DNA of 64,000 bases from Sternotherus odoratus (taxonomy: Eukaryota; Chordata; Testudines; Kinosternidae). The position numbers and the translations under genes were made by a program. The notes under the pieces are model-generated. The model was not told the origin of the DNA and searched no databases. It saw nothing but the letters and a program-made list of their open reading frames with translations. Of this stretch, positions 52,741 to 63,262 are shown piece by piece (position 1 is the stretch's first letter; the number at the start of each line of letters is the position of its first letter). The stretch covers positions 9,265,206 to 9,329,205 of the forward strand of contig JAVMKO010000020.1 in assembly GCA_032164245.1 (NCBI GenBank). The letters are read 5' to 3'.

Positions 52741-54327
52741 CTGGACCTGTCAGCGAAATACCTTTGAGAATCTGGACCTTCATCCTGCCACTGATGGAGT
52801 TTACATCAGTGTTCGCAACAGTGGGATATTTTTGCCAAAATCACCTTGCGTAGATAAGGGCTTTGCAATCCTCAGATGGAAGCTGCTAGGGGGGACAAAG
52901 TATTATTTTATAACGCAGATGCAGAAAGCGTGCCATACCTTAAGGAGTGAGGTTAGACCGCAATCCTACATGCCTCTTGTACAACACAAAGCTGAGAGCC
53001 AATACACCCAAGCCATGCGGGGATACCCTCAGATAACCCCATCCTGTGCCATGTGTTCCTGCTTACATCTTTCCATCTGCTACACATTCCTATATATAAC
53101 GGGACCCGATGGGGAGGAACAAGCAGCAGTCCATCCTGAACACCATCCAATTCTATACACACTCCAAATTGATAGCAGGCGAGCCTGCCCCGAACAATTG
53201 CATGTGGATTTCATGTCAGACGTCAAGCCCGTTTAAAAATGGCACAGGGGAGATATCATGTGACGCGACATGGGATGGCATGAGGAGTACACTATGCCTA
53301 ATCATCTCCTCGCAGATGTAAGGCAGCTGATACGAAAGCAAGCAAATTGGAAACGCCTGGGTTTGTTCTCGTTTCAGGCTGTCTAAACATAAGGAAAGAT
53401 TTGTCAAAAGTGCAGTGTTTCTGCATGTTCTTTACATTTGAAATATAGAGGGCTGCCAGTATTTTCCCCCCAGCTTCTCCATTGTAGAGAGAAGTATTAG
53501 GAAATCACACTTCAGAACACGGGGCGTCTTGGCTTGTTTATCCATTGAAATGATTAAATAGTCCTGAGTGGCCGCAGAAGAAATAAGTTCCAGTACTTTT
53601 AGGGTTAAACCCTCTTATCAGCATGCAAGCCAACAACTTACTTAAATTCTCAGTTTTCCATGGGTAGAAAGTGCTGTAGCTTGCCATTCTGAATAGCCAT
53701 CCGCTGTTGAAATGGAAGCTACCTTCCTCTCACTTCCATGAAGCAACATGATGATGCACGTCTACTTGTTCCAGACAAATCTAAGTGTAATTGCAAAAAT
53801 CAGTTCCATTTTTCTTTCACTGATCAAGCACCCAAAAATTAAGAAGTACCAGAATTAAAGATGCCTGGGCAACCTATCAAGATCCCCAACCTCTCTGTCC
53901 TCCACCCACCTGCCCCTACCCAACAGCACCCCACATCTACCCCAGGTCTTGTTCATTTTCCATTTTCCTTGCCTCTGATTTTTATAGGTGATGAGCATTG
54001 ATAAGTCTCATTGAGTTAATTGAGTGCTTCTGAAATACCATGCCCATAAAATGGGTCTCTGTACACATGGCTACACACACTTACTTTCAGATGCCTAGAG
54101 ATTCTGGATGCCTCACTTGATATACCTTGCAGGGGGTCTGTTTTTCAGAAAGGGCTGAGTACCTGCCCTTTAAAAGGGGTTTCAAGTTGGCCATCTAAAA
54201 ATCACCAATTTTTGAAAATCTGGTTTGCTGCATGTGAGGTTATTACTATATTTGCTGCATGTGAGGTTTACCCTGCCTCTGTAAAATTCTTCCTAGCCTG
54301 CTAGGTGAATTCCAGGAGTAACACAGG

Positions 54328-54505
54328 TAATAAAGAGTCCTGTGGCACCTTAAAGACTAACTAAAGTATTGAAGCATAAGCTTTCGTGGGCTAATACCCA
54401 CTTCGTCGGATGCTTGCTTCAATACTTTAGTTAGTCTTTAAGGTGCCATAGGACTTTTTGTTACCTCTGCTATTTCAGACTAACACGGCTACCTCTCTGA
54501 ATCAA
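54328..54505 (-). mobile_element. Short hairpin-shaped retroposon, second full copy
   Basis: It has the same plan as the element at 3119: inverted arms (54335-54387 and 54415-54465), a central cccacttcgtcgg loop and the end cagactaacacggctac. Flanks gagtaacacagg (54316-54327) and gagtatcacagg (54506-54517) match at 11 of 12 positions, as expected for an aged target duplication. Confidence 0.75.
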
Positions 54506-56294
54506 GAGTATCACAGGGTTCTTTTCCCTACAAGGCAGGAAGAAATTTAAAGGGTCCATTGTTGAGTAGTGTCTATTATTATTATTAATTACACACACTG
54601 AAGAAGCCTATCACCATAGCATCTGGGTGTTATTTGTGTTTGATATATATAAGAAAAAATCTCCAACCTTGTGACAATTTTAATCAAGTGTTTCAGTTGA
54701 TAATTGCAAGCTGTCAAGGCTAATACAATAAGACTCATCTCTAATTCTTTTTCCATTTCCCTCCAAGAAAAAAAAACCCTCTGGGATAATGACTGTGCTT
54801 TCTATATTCCCAACTCATCAGGGAGTGTCCTGCATTGAACCACCTTTATTGAAAAGTTACATCGATTCAATATATAGTAATACAGGCAAAAATAATTACA
54901 GCTTTGCTAGCAGTGTAAGACCTTAATCCAAATCTCACAAACATTCAATAAAAAGTGGTACAGGCTGGGAAATAGGCTTTTGACAGCACAGCCCCAAAGG
55001 GAAGTGGGGGGAAGAGGGTGGGGCAAAAGAGAGAACAGTAGATCCAAGCCGTTTACAAGAGCTGTGGAAAGAAGTGTGTGCTTGGGGGGGGGGGTGTAGA
55101 AAATATTCTACCATCTACTTACTCATTGCCACGGGAACAGCTGGAGGTGCAATATTCAGATGGAAGTATCAAGGGTGATTAAGAGCTCTGCCCAGCACTA
55201 GGAGAAATGAGTTTAATTAGTATCGCTGCCCTTTTTATCTGTAAAAATATTAGCCCGATCCGCTGGACTGTACAGCTTCTATTTTTTAATTAAAACAGTA
55301 ATGAATTTGGTCAACATAACCATTCAGGCAACTCTCCCACCTTAAGAAGAATCCAGGATCTGGTTCACACCCAAAGTTGCATCAGTTTATATTAAGGTCC
55401 AATGTTAAACTGATTTAACTAAACCAGCAAAGCTCTGTCTACAAGTACTCTTACATTAGTTTAGCCTGTGCCACTTGTGTGTGCAAACATGCCTTGAGTG
55501 TGTTTCTTTTCTATACGGGAGGATGACAAGGGACTTGTTAATGCACAGGAAAGCACAGTGTCTGGAGTCTGTTTCAAGCTATGTCACTAACCATTCTTTG
55601 GCAGCCCATAGAACAAGGATCACACCACCCTTTTTGGGGTGGGAAGCACCTTAACACATCATGGGCATTAACAGAAATGGTCACTTCACCTCTTAGTGGC
55701 TGGGTCTCCCTCACTGTAATGGAGGAATAAAAATACCTACCTACATGATTTGCATTTTTGTAAATTGCTTTTAAGATCCTTGCATGAAAAATGCAAAGGA
55801 ATTCTTAGACATGCAAGGTGGGTGAGATGATGTCTTTTATTGGACCAACTTGTCGACCCATAGGTCCTAAGGATGCCTATCACAATATGTGGTGGACTAC
55901 ATCTATTGCACTAAAATGCCCCAGGCACAGCTATGTGGGTGAAGCCAGACAATCATGACGCTCTCATGTGAACTCCCACAGAAAAATGATGAAAGGCAAA
56001 AACACCCGATGGCCCATGAGTGAACACTTCACAAAATGATCACTCCATCTGTGACCTCTCAGTCCTCCTCCTCGAAGGAAACCTGTATGACACCATCCAG
56101 AAAAAGAGCCTGAGAGCTTAAATTCATAACTTTAGTCAGACACTTACTTTTCCACAGATAGGTTGTCATGGGGATATTTGATCACATCATATTTGAGAGG
56201 AAGTGTCTCATGTCAATTTCTCTGTTAAGGCGTGGCTCTATGTTGCATTCATAAGAGCCGCCAAAGTTTCAACCTTGTCAATCTTCATTTTCAG

Positions 56295-56326
56295 CCATGA
56301 CTGGTCTTGTCGTTCCCCCGATGTAA
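56295..56326 (+). CDS. EBF2: EBF2 exon 16, coding part (C-terminus and stop)
   Basis: After acceptor ttttcag, two bases complete a split Ala; MTGLVVPPM and TAA follow, ending at 56326. This short tail is the family's standard C-terminus. The coding part is too short for an open-reading-frame scan and was found by matching phase and the expected end of the protein. Confidence 0.95.
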
Positions 56327-56947
56327 GAGAAGAGGACATTTTGCTTTTTTGGGGTTTTGTTTTTCGTTTTTCTTTTACAGCACAAAACTACTTATTGTGA
56401 TGGACCACTAAAAAGAAAAAAAAAAGCACTACAAGCTCTTTTTTGGGGGGAAAGCCATGCCCGGAAAACAAATGAACTGCTACAAACTGGACAAGATCGG
56501 AGTCTGGATCTTTGGTGTGTTCCATGTTTCTTATGTAGCCATGTCAACTCTTACAACATTGCAAACAAAGAATCAGCCAAGAGCTAGGATGAACAGTGGT
56601 TGGCACGATGGGGTCAGAAACGCAAGGTCTTTTTTGACAGACATTAAACCTTCCTAACATTTGTACAATAGCAAAAGGAAAAAAAATTGGCGAATGATTC
56701 AAGCTTGATATTTTGGATACTATTTGTTTTACTTTGTAGGGGGAAAAAAGTTGAAGTTTCTATTTTCTATGGAGCCTTTCAGATACCAATTTAGTTTATG
56801 CAGGAAAAAAAACAACCAACAAAACAGGGTACCAGCATGGAAGAATTTCTAGGAAAAATTGACATGAATGATGGAACTTTTGGTGTATGTGTGTGTTTAC
56901 TTATAGTTTAACCTCTTTAAAAATGTAAGATGTTTTACAATTATTTA

Positions 56948-56953
56948 AATAAA
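56948..56953 (+). terminator. Proximal poly(A) signal AATAAA
   Basis: A canonical hexamer lies about 620 bp after the stop, in ttatttaaataaacttg. A T/G-containing stretch (acttattgtatg) follows within 20 bases. It could give a short EBF2 mRNA; use is not shown by the sequence alone. Confidence 0.45.
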
Positions 56954-57649
56954 CTTGTAACTTATTGTATGTAGAGGTAGCAATTAAGACCTTTTTTGGA
57001 CTTTTTCCTCTTGTTGTACAATGAAGAAAAAAAGATGCAAAAATGTAGTGACAAGTTTAAGAGACGTACTATGATTGCTGCCGTTGCTCTTCTCGTCTCT
57101 CCCTCTGTTGAATCATGTGCAAGGATGTATAGGATTCTCTCTGATTAACTCATCACAAACTTTTATACACATTACAATATATATAGACATCAGTAGTTAA
57201 TGTAAGAATTTTATCCACGTTTCCCCTCTTTCTCCATCTTTTGCTTCACTTAAGATTTTCAGGTACTGGGATAAGGTGGTTAGTTTCAAAGACCCTATTG
57301 GTAAATGAATGGCTTCTAAGTGATTGAACGAATCAGGTTTTCAGGTGATGAGTTTATTTTTCAAATTCTCACGTAAACAGGAGGGGGGATTGGAAAGGTT
57401 CTATAAAGGTTTTTTTCCATGAAGTTATGTCAGATTTAAAATAGAATTATATTTTATATTAAGGGTGCAGTCATAAACGGTTATGTAATAATAATTAATA
57501 ACACCTTATTCAGTTTTCATCAGTAAATCAGAAAATGCTTTGTAGTCTTTAATGTATTTAATGATTAATACATTTCAGTAAAGGATCATTCAATTGTTGT
57601 GCAATCCAATAGGTTATATACGCCATCTTCCGCTGATATTGTTATAACT

Positions 57650-57943
57650 AGAGCTAGTTGTAGTCAAACAATGCTAAGTATTTTTAATGGGGGAAAAAAA
57701 CGCCAAATTTGTTTGGTTCAAAATTTTCAGCATTTCAACAAACAAAACAAACAAACATGTTTTTTTGTTTCATTTTCCATTTTCTGGTTTCAAAGTGGAA
57801 AAAAGAAAGGAAACACAAGGGGAGAGAAGAAGCCACCCCAATGAGAATTTTTTGGTTTCCTGATGAAAAATGAAAAAACTTCTCATGAAAATTTTCATTT
57901 GGTTGAAGAGCCATTTGTCATAGAAAAGTTTTCAACCAGCTCT
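57650..57943. mobile_element. AT-rich inverted-repeat element in the EBF2 3' UTR
   Basis: The left end AGAGCTAGTTG and reversed right end AGAGCTGGTTG bound ~294 bp of sequence rich in ttttca/tgaaaa runs. Sequences of the same kind occur at about 21229, 35430, 43213, 44389, 48142, 61533 and 62309. It lies between the two EBF2 poly(A) signals. Confidence 0.6.
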
Positions 57944-60657
57944 TCTTATGTGTCTCTAGCACACACTATGTATGGTTGTAGCATTCTTATAACATCCATT
58001 AAGAATGTATGTAACTATTTATAAATGTACCCTTAAGATAAAGCAACGTCCAAAATTCATTTTCCCTATTTGCCAAGGAGAGTCATTGTGATTGATGGGT
58101 GAGTAAATTATTAGTTTATTCTGTGATCATTTAATATAGTAGCAGGGGAGTACGTCATCATTCATGACACTTTGGCAGTCCTGAGCTAATGTGTATTTCT
58201 ATTCTGGGAGTGGATTAGTAATAAACTATAAAGCCTCAAATCTAGCCCAGATTATTTGTGACCGAAGGCTGCTGTGTCCCCTGACTTCATAGTTTTTAGT
58301 CTAGTTTCTAGTAGACAGGTGTTTCCAGCTCAAGAACTAGCATCATAGGACCATATCCTTACAAATAGACACCCAGGTAACTTTACTTATGTAAATAATC
58401 CCCATGGAGTCAATGGGATGGATTAGTTAATGATTCTAATCCTGGGTTGCACGGCACCAGAGTTGATCCCATGCGAGGCTCCGTCTTCATGGCATGTAGT
58501 GCTGAGCAATTTTACTGAATGTGCCTACGTGTTTGCAGGATCCGGCTCTCAATTAGCTCCCAGCTCAGCAGAGAGGCCAAGGAAGCTCAGATGATCCCTG
58601 TGGGACAGAACTGGGAGGCAGGGGAGGGAGACTCTTGTGTTGCTGCTGAGCATGCTGTGGCTGTTTGATAGATGGTCAATTAGGTGCTTTTTTCACTGGC
58701 ATGAAATCCACTTTGGAAAGGGTTTTATTTGCTTTTAAGATCAACGCCTCAATTTAAAGAGCAACATAAGTGGCAATTACGTGTAGCCTCCAGGAGAGAA
58801 TTGGTTGGGGATATTTGGTGTTCCAGGAGCAGAATCATGAATATGGAGTTAACCAAAGTCTCATAGTTAGACTAGATAAAATGTCTGAATTCTAGAGAAG
58901 GTAAAATAAGATAACATACCATTAACTGTGGTTGTGAGAATTAATGCCTCTGCAGATCCTTTGTGTGCCCTTAGCACCATCTGGGAGTGAACGGGTGACT
59001 CTTCTTGAAACCAAATAATCTGCAGAAGAAGGTGAAAGGATCTTAAGTGGTAAGGAGTCTTGAGTGAAAATCTATTATAAATTCACTGAGATTCACCCTC
59101 AATCTGACTTGCCTGGATGATTGTTATATATCACAAAGACTCTAATAATTTTTATATATTCAGAGATATCAGTATCATAATGAGATTAGAAGGCTACACA
59201 CTGATGTTTGTGACTCTCTTGTGTATACAGAAAATTTGCACTGAGGGCTGTAAGAACTGGAGTCAAGACTCCCAGTGATGTCAATGAATCAGGCCCTACA
59301 TTGCCAAGAGATGGACGAAACTCACCAGGGTATTTTTCACCCCACACTGTCCATCTATCATTCTGGGCCTCTCCAAAAAATGATGGAGTGTCTCATTTTT
59401 TCCATTCTTTGCCACTAAAGCAGTCCATGTGCTCCACAATGTGGATAAAGATGTGTGTCCCTGTTTTCGCCTCTCCAATGATTCTCACTGGTTACGTCAA
59501 ATATTGGTATCTCTGCTGTCAAAAGTCTTAAAACTTCTGTGCACAAAGAAAATCCTGGATATGGATTTCTTTAGACCATATGCTGGGAAGCAGCTGCTTG
59601 CTAGTTAGAGCTATTGAAATTTAATTACATAATTTCATCTGTTGCTCAAAACTTTTCATTGGAAACATTTCATGAAAATACTAGCCTGCTAATTGTTCCA
59701 AATGTGCTTTTTTGATTGGTCATTTTAGACATTGAAAAAAATCCTGCCAATTTTAAAAAGAGAAAAAGGAAATCAGACCATTTATGCAAATGCTTCTACA
59801 TTTTAAACAAGTGTTTTTTGATTAACTCTATTTGCGGGTCATGCTCTACTTGGAAAGTCAGAAGTACAATTTAGACCTAAAAATCCCTCCCTAGAAGACT
59901 CTCTCAAGTACCTAGAGAAAGGGAAATATGAATGTAGCTGCCCACAAAGTGAACAAAACAGGATGTCTTATTTTGATTTGAGTTGACCAAAAGTAATGAA
60001 ATTAACATAGCCATGATTTAGCATATGAATTTTGCTCATGTGTGGAAAGCATCTTGTTCAACTTGTTGGCAGCTTTACATGGAAAAAACATGTGTAAATA
60101 AAAACAACCAGAAATCCTTGATCACAAAACAAGGACTTTAGCAATGGCAAAAAAAAAAATATATTAATGTGTAAATTTGTGTGTAAGGATTTTTTTTTTA
60201 AAAAAGGAATAAACTAATCAGTCCTTTTTTTTAGTCATTGCTGTTTAAGAATTCTCTACCAAGTTTCCTTTTTGACACTAGAAAGGCAAGTGTTGCGGTA
60301 GGTAGTTACAAATTTTATCATAACTTTGAAAGAGTATGTTTTATTTCATTATTTATCTTGTTATAGCATCTTTATTCTCCCTATTTCTTTGCACATTTTC
60401 AATATGCATGGTTTTAAAAGACCGTTCTCTCCCTTTTGTAAAATAATTTCTCCCAATTGTATAGTTCATTTATTTTGGGGCGGGTTTTTTGCTTTGTCAG
60501 TTATTATATACGGTATGAAGTTGCTATGCACAGAGCTTTTGTAAAGATAGCTTTTTTTGTTTACTGTTTTTAATGGTCCTACTTATTGAAGAATATCTTG
60601 TTTGTAAAATGAATATGTCTACTTCAGTTTTAAACTTTAAATTATCCTAACAAAAAA

Positions 60658-60663
60658 AATAAA
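60658..60663 (+). terminator. Distal poly(A) signal AATAAA
   Basis: The hexamer sits in an A-rich run and is followed about 20-45 bases later by a G/T-rich stretch (aatggtctgaatgtttctg) suited to a downstream element. Repeat-poor AT-rich sequence precedes it for ~700 bp, and repeat-rich flank follows. This is the best candidate for the 3' end of the gene. Confidence 0.5.
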
Positions 60664-60841
60664 ATTTTTGTACTGTAAAAAGAATGGTCTGAATGTTTCT
60701 GAAGGTCAAATAGCCTTTATTATGTATTTCTTCTTATCTTTGTGGATCTAGGTATTTCTGTGTTAATTTTTAAACAGCACATGTAATGGACGATTACAGC
60801 AGGTTACCAAGGGAGGTAGGAAATTTGATGTTTTTCTAAAA

Positions 60842-61148
60842 CAGGGGTCAGCAACCTTTCAGAAGTGGTGTGCCGAGTCTTCATTTATTCACACTAATTT
60901 AAGGTTTCGCGTACCAGTAACACATTAACGTTTTTAGAGGGTCTTTCTATAAGTCTTTAATATATAAATAAACTATTGTTGTATGTAAAGTAAATAATGT
61001 TTTTAAAATGTTTAAGAAGCTTCATTTAAAATTAAATTACAATGCAGAACCCCTCAGACCAGTGGCCAGGACCCAGGCAGTGTGAGTGCCACTGAAAATC
61101 AGCTCGCGTGCCGCCTTCGGCACCTGTGCCATAGGTTGCCTACCCCTG
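60842..61148. mobile_element. Short non-autonomous hAT-type element
   Basis: The 307-bp element has terminal inverted repeats CAGGGGTCAGCAACCT and, on the other strand, CAGGGGTAGGCAACCT (14 of 16 matching). The perfect 8-bp target duplication TTCTAAAA flanks it at 60834-60841 and 61149-61156. Eight-bp duplications and CAG..GG termini are hAT hallmarks. It has no transposase coding. Confidence 0.88.
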
Positions 61149-61258
61149 TTCTAAAAGAAAGGTCCAACCCCAAGTTTTGGGGCTAGATGCAGAAATCTGT
61201 GGCAGACTACATGACCATAATGACCACTTCTAATCTTCCCATTTATTGGCACGGTCTT

Positions 61259-61328
61259 AAAAAGGGGATTTCTTTTTTCTTTTTAAAAAGGGGATTTCTT
61301 TTTTCTTTTTAAAAAGGGAATTTCTTTC
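61259..61328 (+). repeat. 26-bp tandem repeat, 2.7 copies
   Basis: The unit A5-G4-ATTTC-T6-C-T5 occurs exactly twice (61259-61284, 61285-61310) and a third, diverged partial copy follows to 61328. Confidence 0.9.
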
Positions 61329-61926
61329 CTTTTTGGAGGGAGAGGGGTCAAACTTCGGAACAGTCAAATATTTGATTAGCCCTTGAAATCCACTGAGGAA
61401 AACTCATTTCCACATAGCTGGATAGGGTTTTAATGATTAGCTATTAAACAACAGATTTCAATTAGAGCCATAGAGGGGTTTTGTTTGTTTTCTTTTGTAG
61501 TCCTTTTGAGCTGGCAAGCAGCAAGTCATGGACTAGAGCTGATCAAACAGGAAAAAAAATATGAACATTTTCCCATCAAAAATAGAAGTGCTCAGTCTGG
61601 TTTGAGAGGACTCATGGGTCATATTATTTGATATGACCCTTGGTCAAGTGGGCCAGTCTGTGTCTTTAGTTAGAACCCTGAGCAAGGGTTCTACCCTCAA
61701 CTGCAGTAGCCCAGGAGACATGATGACTCAGACTGAGTCACGATTCCTTCTTGCTTCATTATGCGCATATTAATTTGCTGCTGTTGGCCTATATCAATAA
61801 TAGATGACCCGCCTCTCTGCACTAGCTCAGCTGTGATGACCAGCAAATGGGCTGAGAGGAAGCACCTTGGCCCTAACCATTCTGAGAGGGACTAGGGAGG
61901 CATGCAGCACTTTCTTACTTCTAGAG

Positions 61927-62274
61927 CAGCGGTGTCCAATATGTTTACCACTAGCCACGTGTGGCTAATAGGCTACTGAATTATGGGTAATGCATCAGCA
62001 ATGCATTGGTGTATTGCAGACACTTTCTGCAGTAAATTTTATAAAATCCAAGTACAGATCAAGAAAAAGAATGCAAAGTGTCACACTGAAGTAATTTTGT
62101 GCTAGTAATACATATTAATATTTTTTTTGTAATCTACTTATTTTTGATATTCATAAAAAATAATTGGAAATGTCATTTGTAGTATGTTTTTTAGTCCTTT
62201 TTTATAATGTGGTGAATAAGAAAAATGCAAAACTACAAGTGTGGCTAGCATCGACTTTCTATTGGACAGCGCTG
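61927..62274. mobile_element. Short non-autonomous hAT-type element (second family)
   Basis: The 348-bp element has termini CAGCGGTGTCCAAT and, reversed, CAGCGCTGTCCAAT, with ctagccac repeated inside both ends. The flanks ttctagag (61919-61926) and ctctagag (62275-62282) match at 7 of 8 positions. The interior is AT-rich and non-coding. Confidence 0.82.
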
Positions 62275-62308
62275 CTCTAGAGTCAAGGTCTGGGTAACCC
62301 ATGTAGGT

Positions 62309-62588
62309 AGCTGGTTTAAAAAAAAGTTGAGAAATTCTGAAAAAAGATATGAAAGGAGGAGGGTCTCCTCCCCCTTCCCCCAGTCAAAAAAGGAAGGCAC
62401 CACATCTAGTTTTGAAAAAAAGAAAGAAAAAATTTGGCTTACAAAAACAGAACATTTTTTGGTGTTTTTGTCAAAACAATCAGAAAGTTTTGAATGATTT
62501 TTTTTTTTGCAAACATTTTCACTTAGGGGAGGAAAAAGACATTTCCCCTCAGACCGAGTTTTGGCAGACGTTTGTTGACAAGCTCTAG
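62309..62588. mobile_element. AT-rich inverted-repeat element, downstream flank
   Basis: It starts tagctggtttaaaaaaa and ends gttgacaagctcta, the termini of the gctggt family. The interior is runs of A and T. The 79-codon open frame here is low-complexity and not a gene. Confidence 0.5.
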
Positions 62589-63237
62589 TGCTTAGTTCAA
62601 GACAGAATCTGGCAACGGTGAGTGTTCAGACATATATATAAGACAGTGTTGTGATATCTGAAAGTGTCATCTAAAAACTGGAGGTGGGAAATGCATTTTC
62701 AATCCTTCATTCAAGAAGCAGAAACAATAGTCATGCATCCTTGTTAACAAGCCACACAACCCCAACTGTCAAAGCAAAAAACGAATCAACTTGTCTTGAG
62801 TTGAGCTACACCGATTTACACCAGCTGAGGATCTGGCCTAGAATATTTAAGATTAGGCTTTGCACTTTTTTAAAAAATAGGCTGCTGGAATTTGGTGTAA
62901 ACAAAGACTTCTGGGGATAGAATTACACATTTAGTTTGAAAGGGATTCCTAGTCTATGGCAGTGACCTGGTTTTTATATGCAAGGGAGGGAGAGCTCATT
63001 GTAATGGTGCAGAAAGCCCAGAGATTCGCTATGCGGTGCTACCAATTTGTAATCTCTTTTGAGAAATTGTTGATGTACACTGTGTCCGTGTGATAGGTTA
63101 TCCCACTGACCTTTAGAAACCCCCCATCTGAGTCAGAGCAAATTCCACACAAAATGCTGTGGGGAGGGAGAGAAATACATGGAACTCTCATGGCTAGTGG
63201 GTTTTAGAAAAATGATTAACTCCTGACTTAAATGTTA

Positions 63238-63262
63238 CACACACACACATACACACACACAC
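63238..63262 (+). repeat. CA microsatellite
   Basis: A short ca run with one at interruption. Confidence 0.9.

Larger units (their letters stand above)
48749..56294 (+). other. EBF2: Intron 15 of EBF2
   Basis: The intron is 7,546 bp. The first half is packed with short elements bearing gtctacac-type termini (49281-49475, 49583-49828, 50660-51300, 51717-51904, 52107-52200, 52545-52704) and a MIR split by the last of these. 52718-53236 is an unexplained 172-codon open frame. A hairpin element lies at 54328-54505 and a 27-bp partial tandem duplication at 54224-54268. 54560-54960 and 55200-55330 lack recognised repeats and are rich in homeodomain-like cores. Another gtctaca-type motif is near 55435 and MIR-like sequence near 55675-55790. 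Confidence 0.75.
56327..60685 (+). other. EBF2: EBF2 3' UTR (distal end inferred)
   Basis: The sequence after the stop is AT-rich, without convincing reading frames. From 56327 to about 57250 no repeat of the families seen elsewhere in the window is recognisable. One inverted-repeat element lies inside at 57650-57943. Poly(A) signals at 56948 and 60658 suggest a short (~0.65 kb) and a long (~4.3 kb) form. The start is certain; the long form is an inference from the distal signal and the repeat-poor AT-rich run before it. Confidence 0.6.

Noticed and set aside
62349..62588. 79-codon Lys/Ser/Phe-rich frame
   Set aside because: Low-complexity A/T sequence of an inverted-repeat element.
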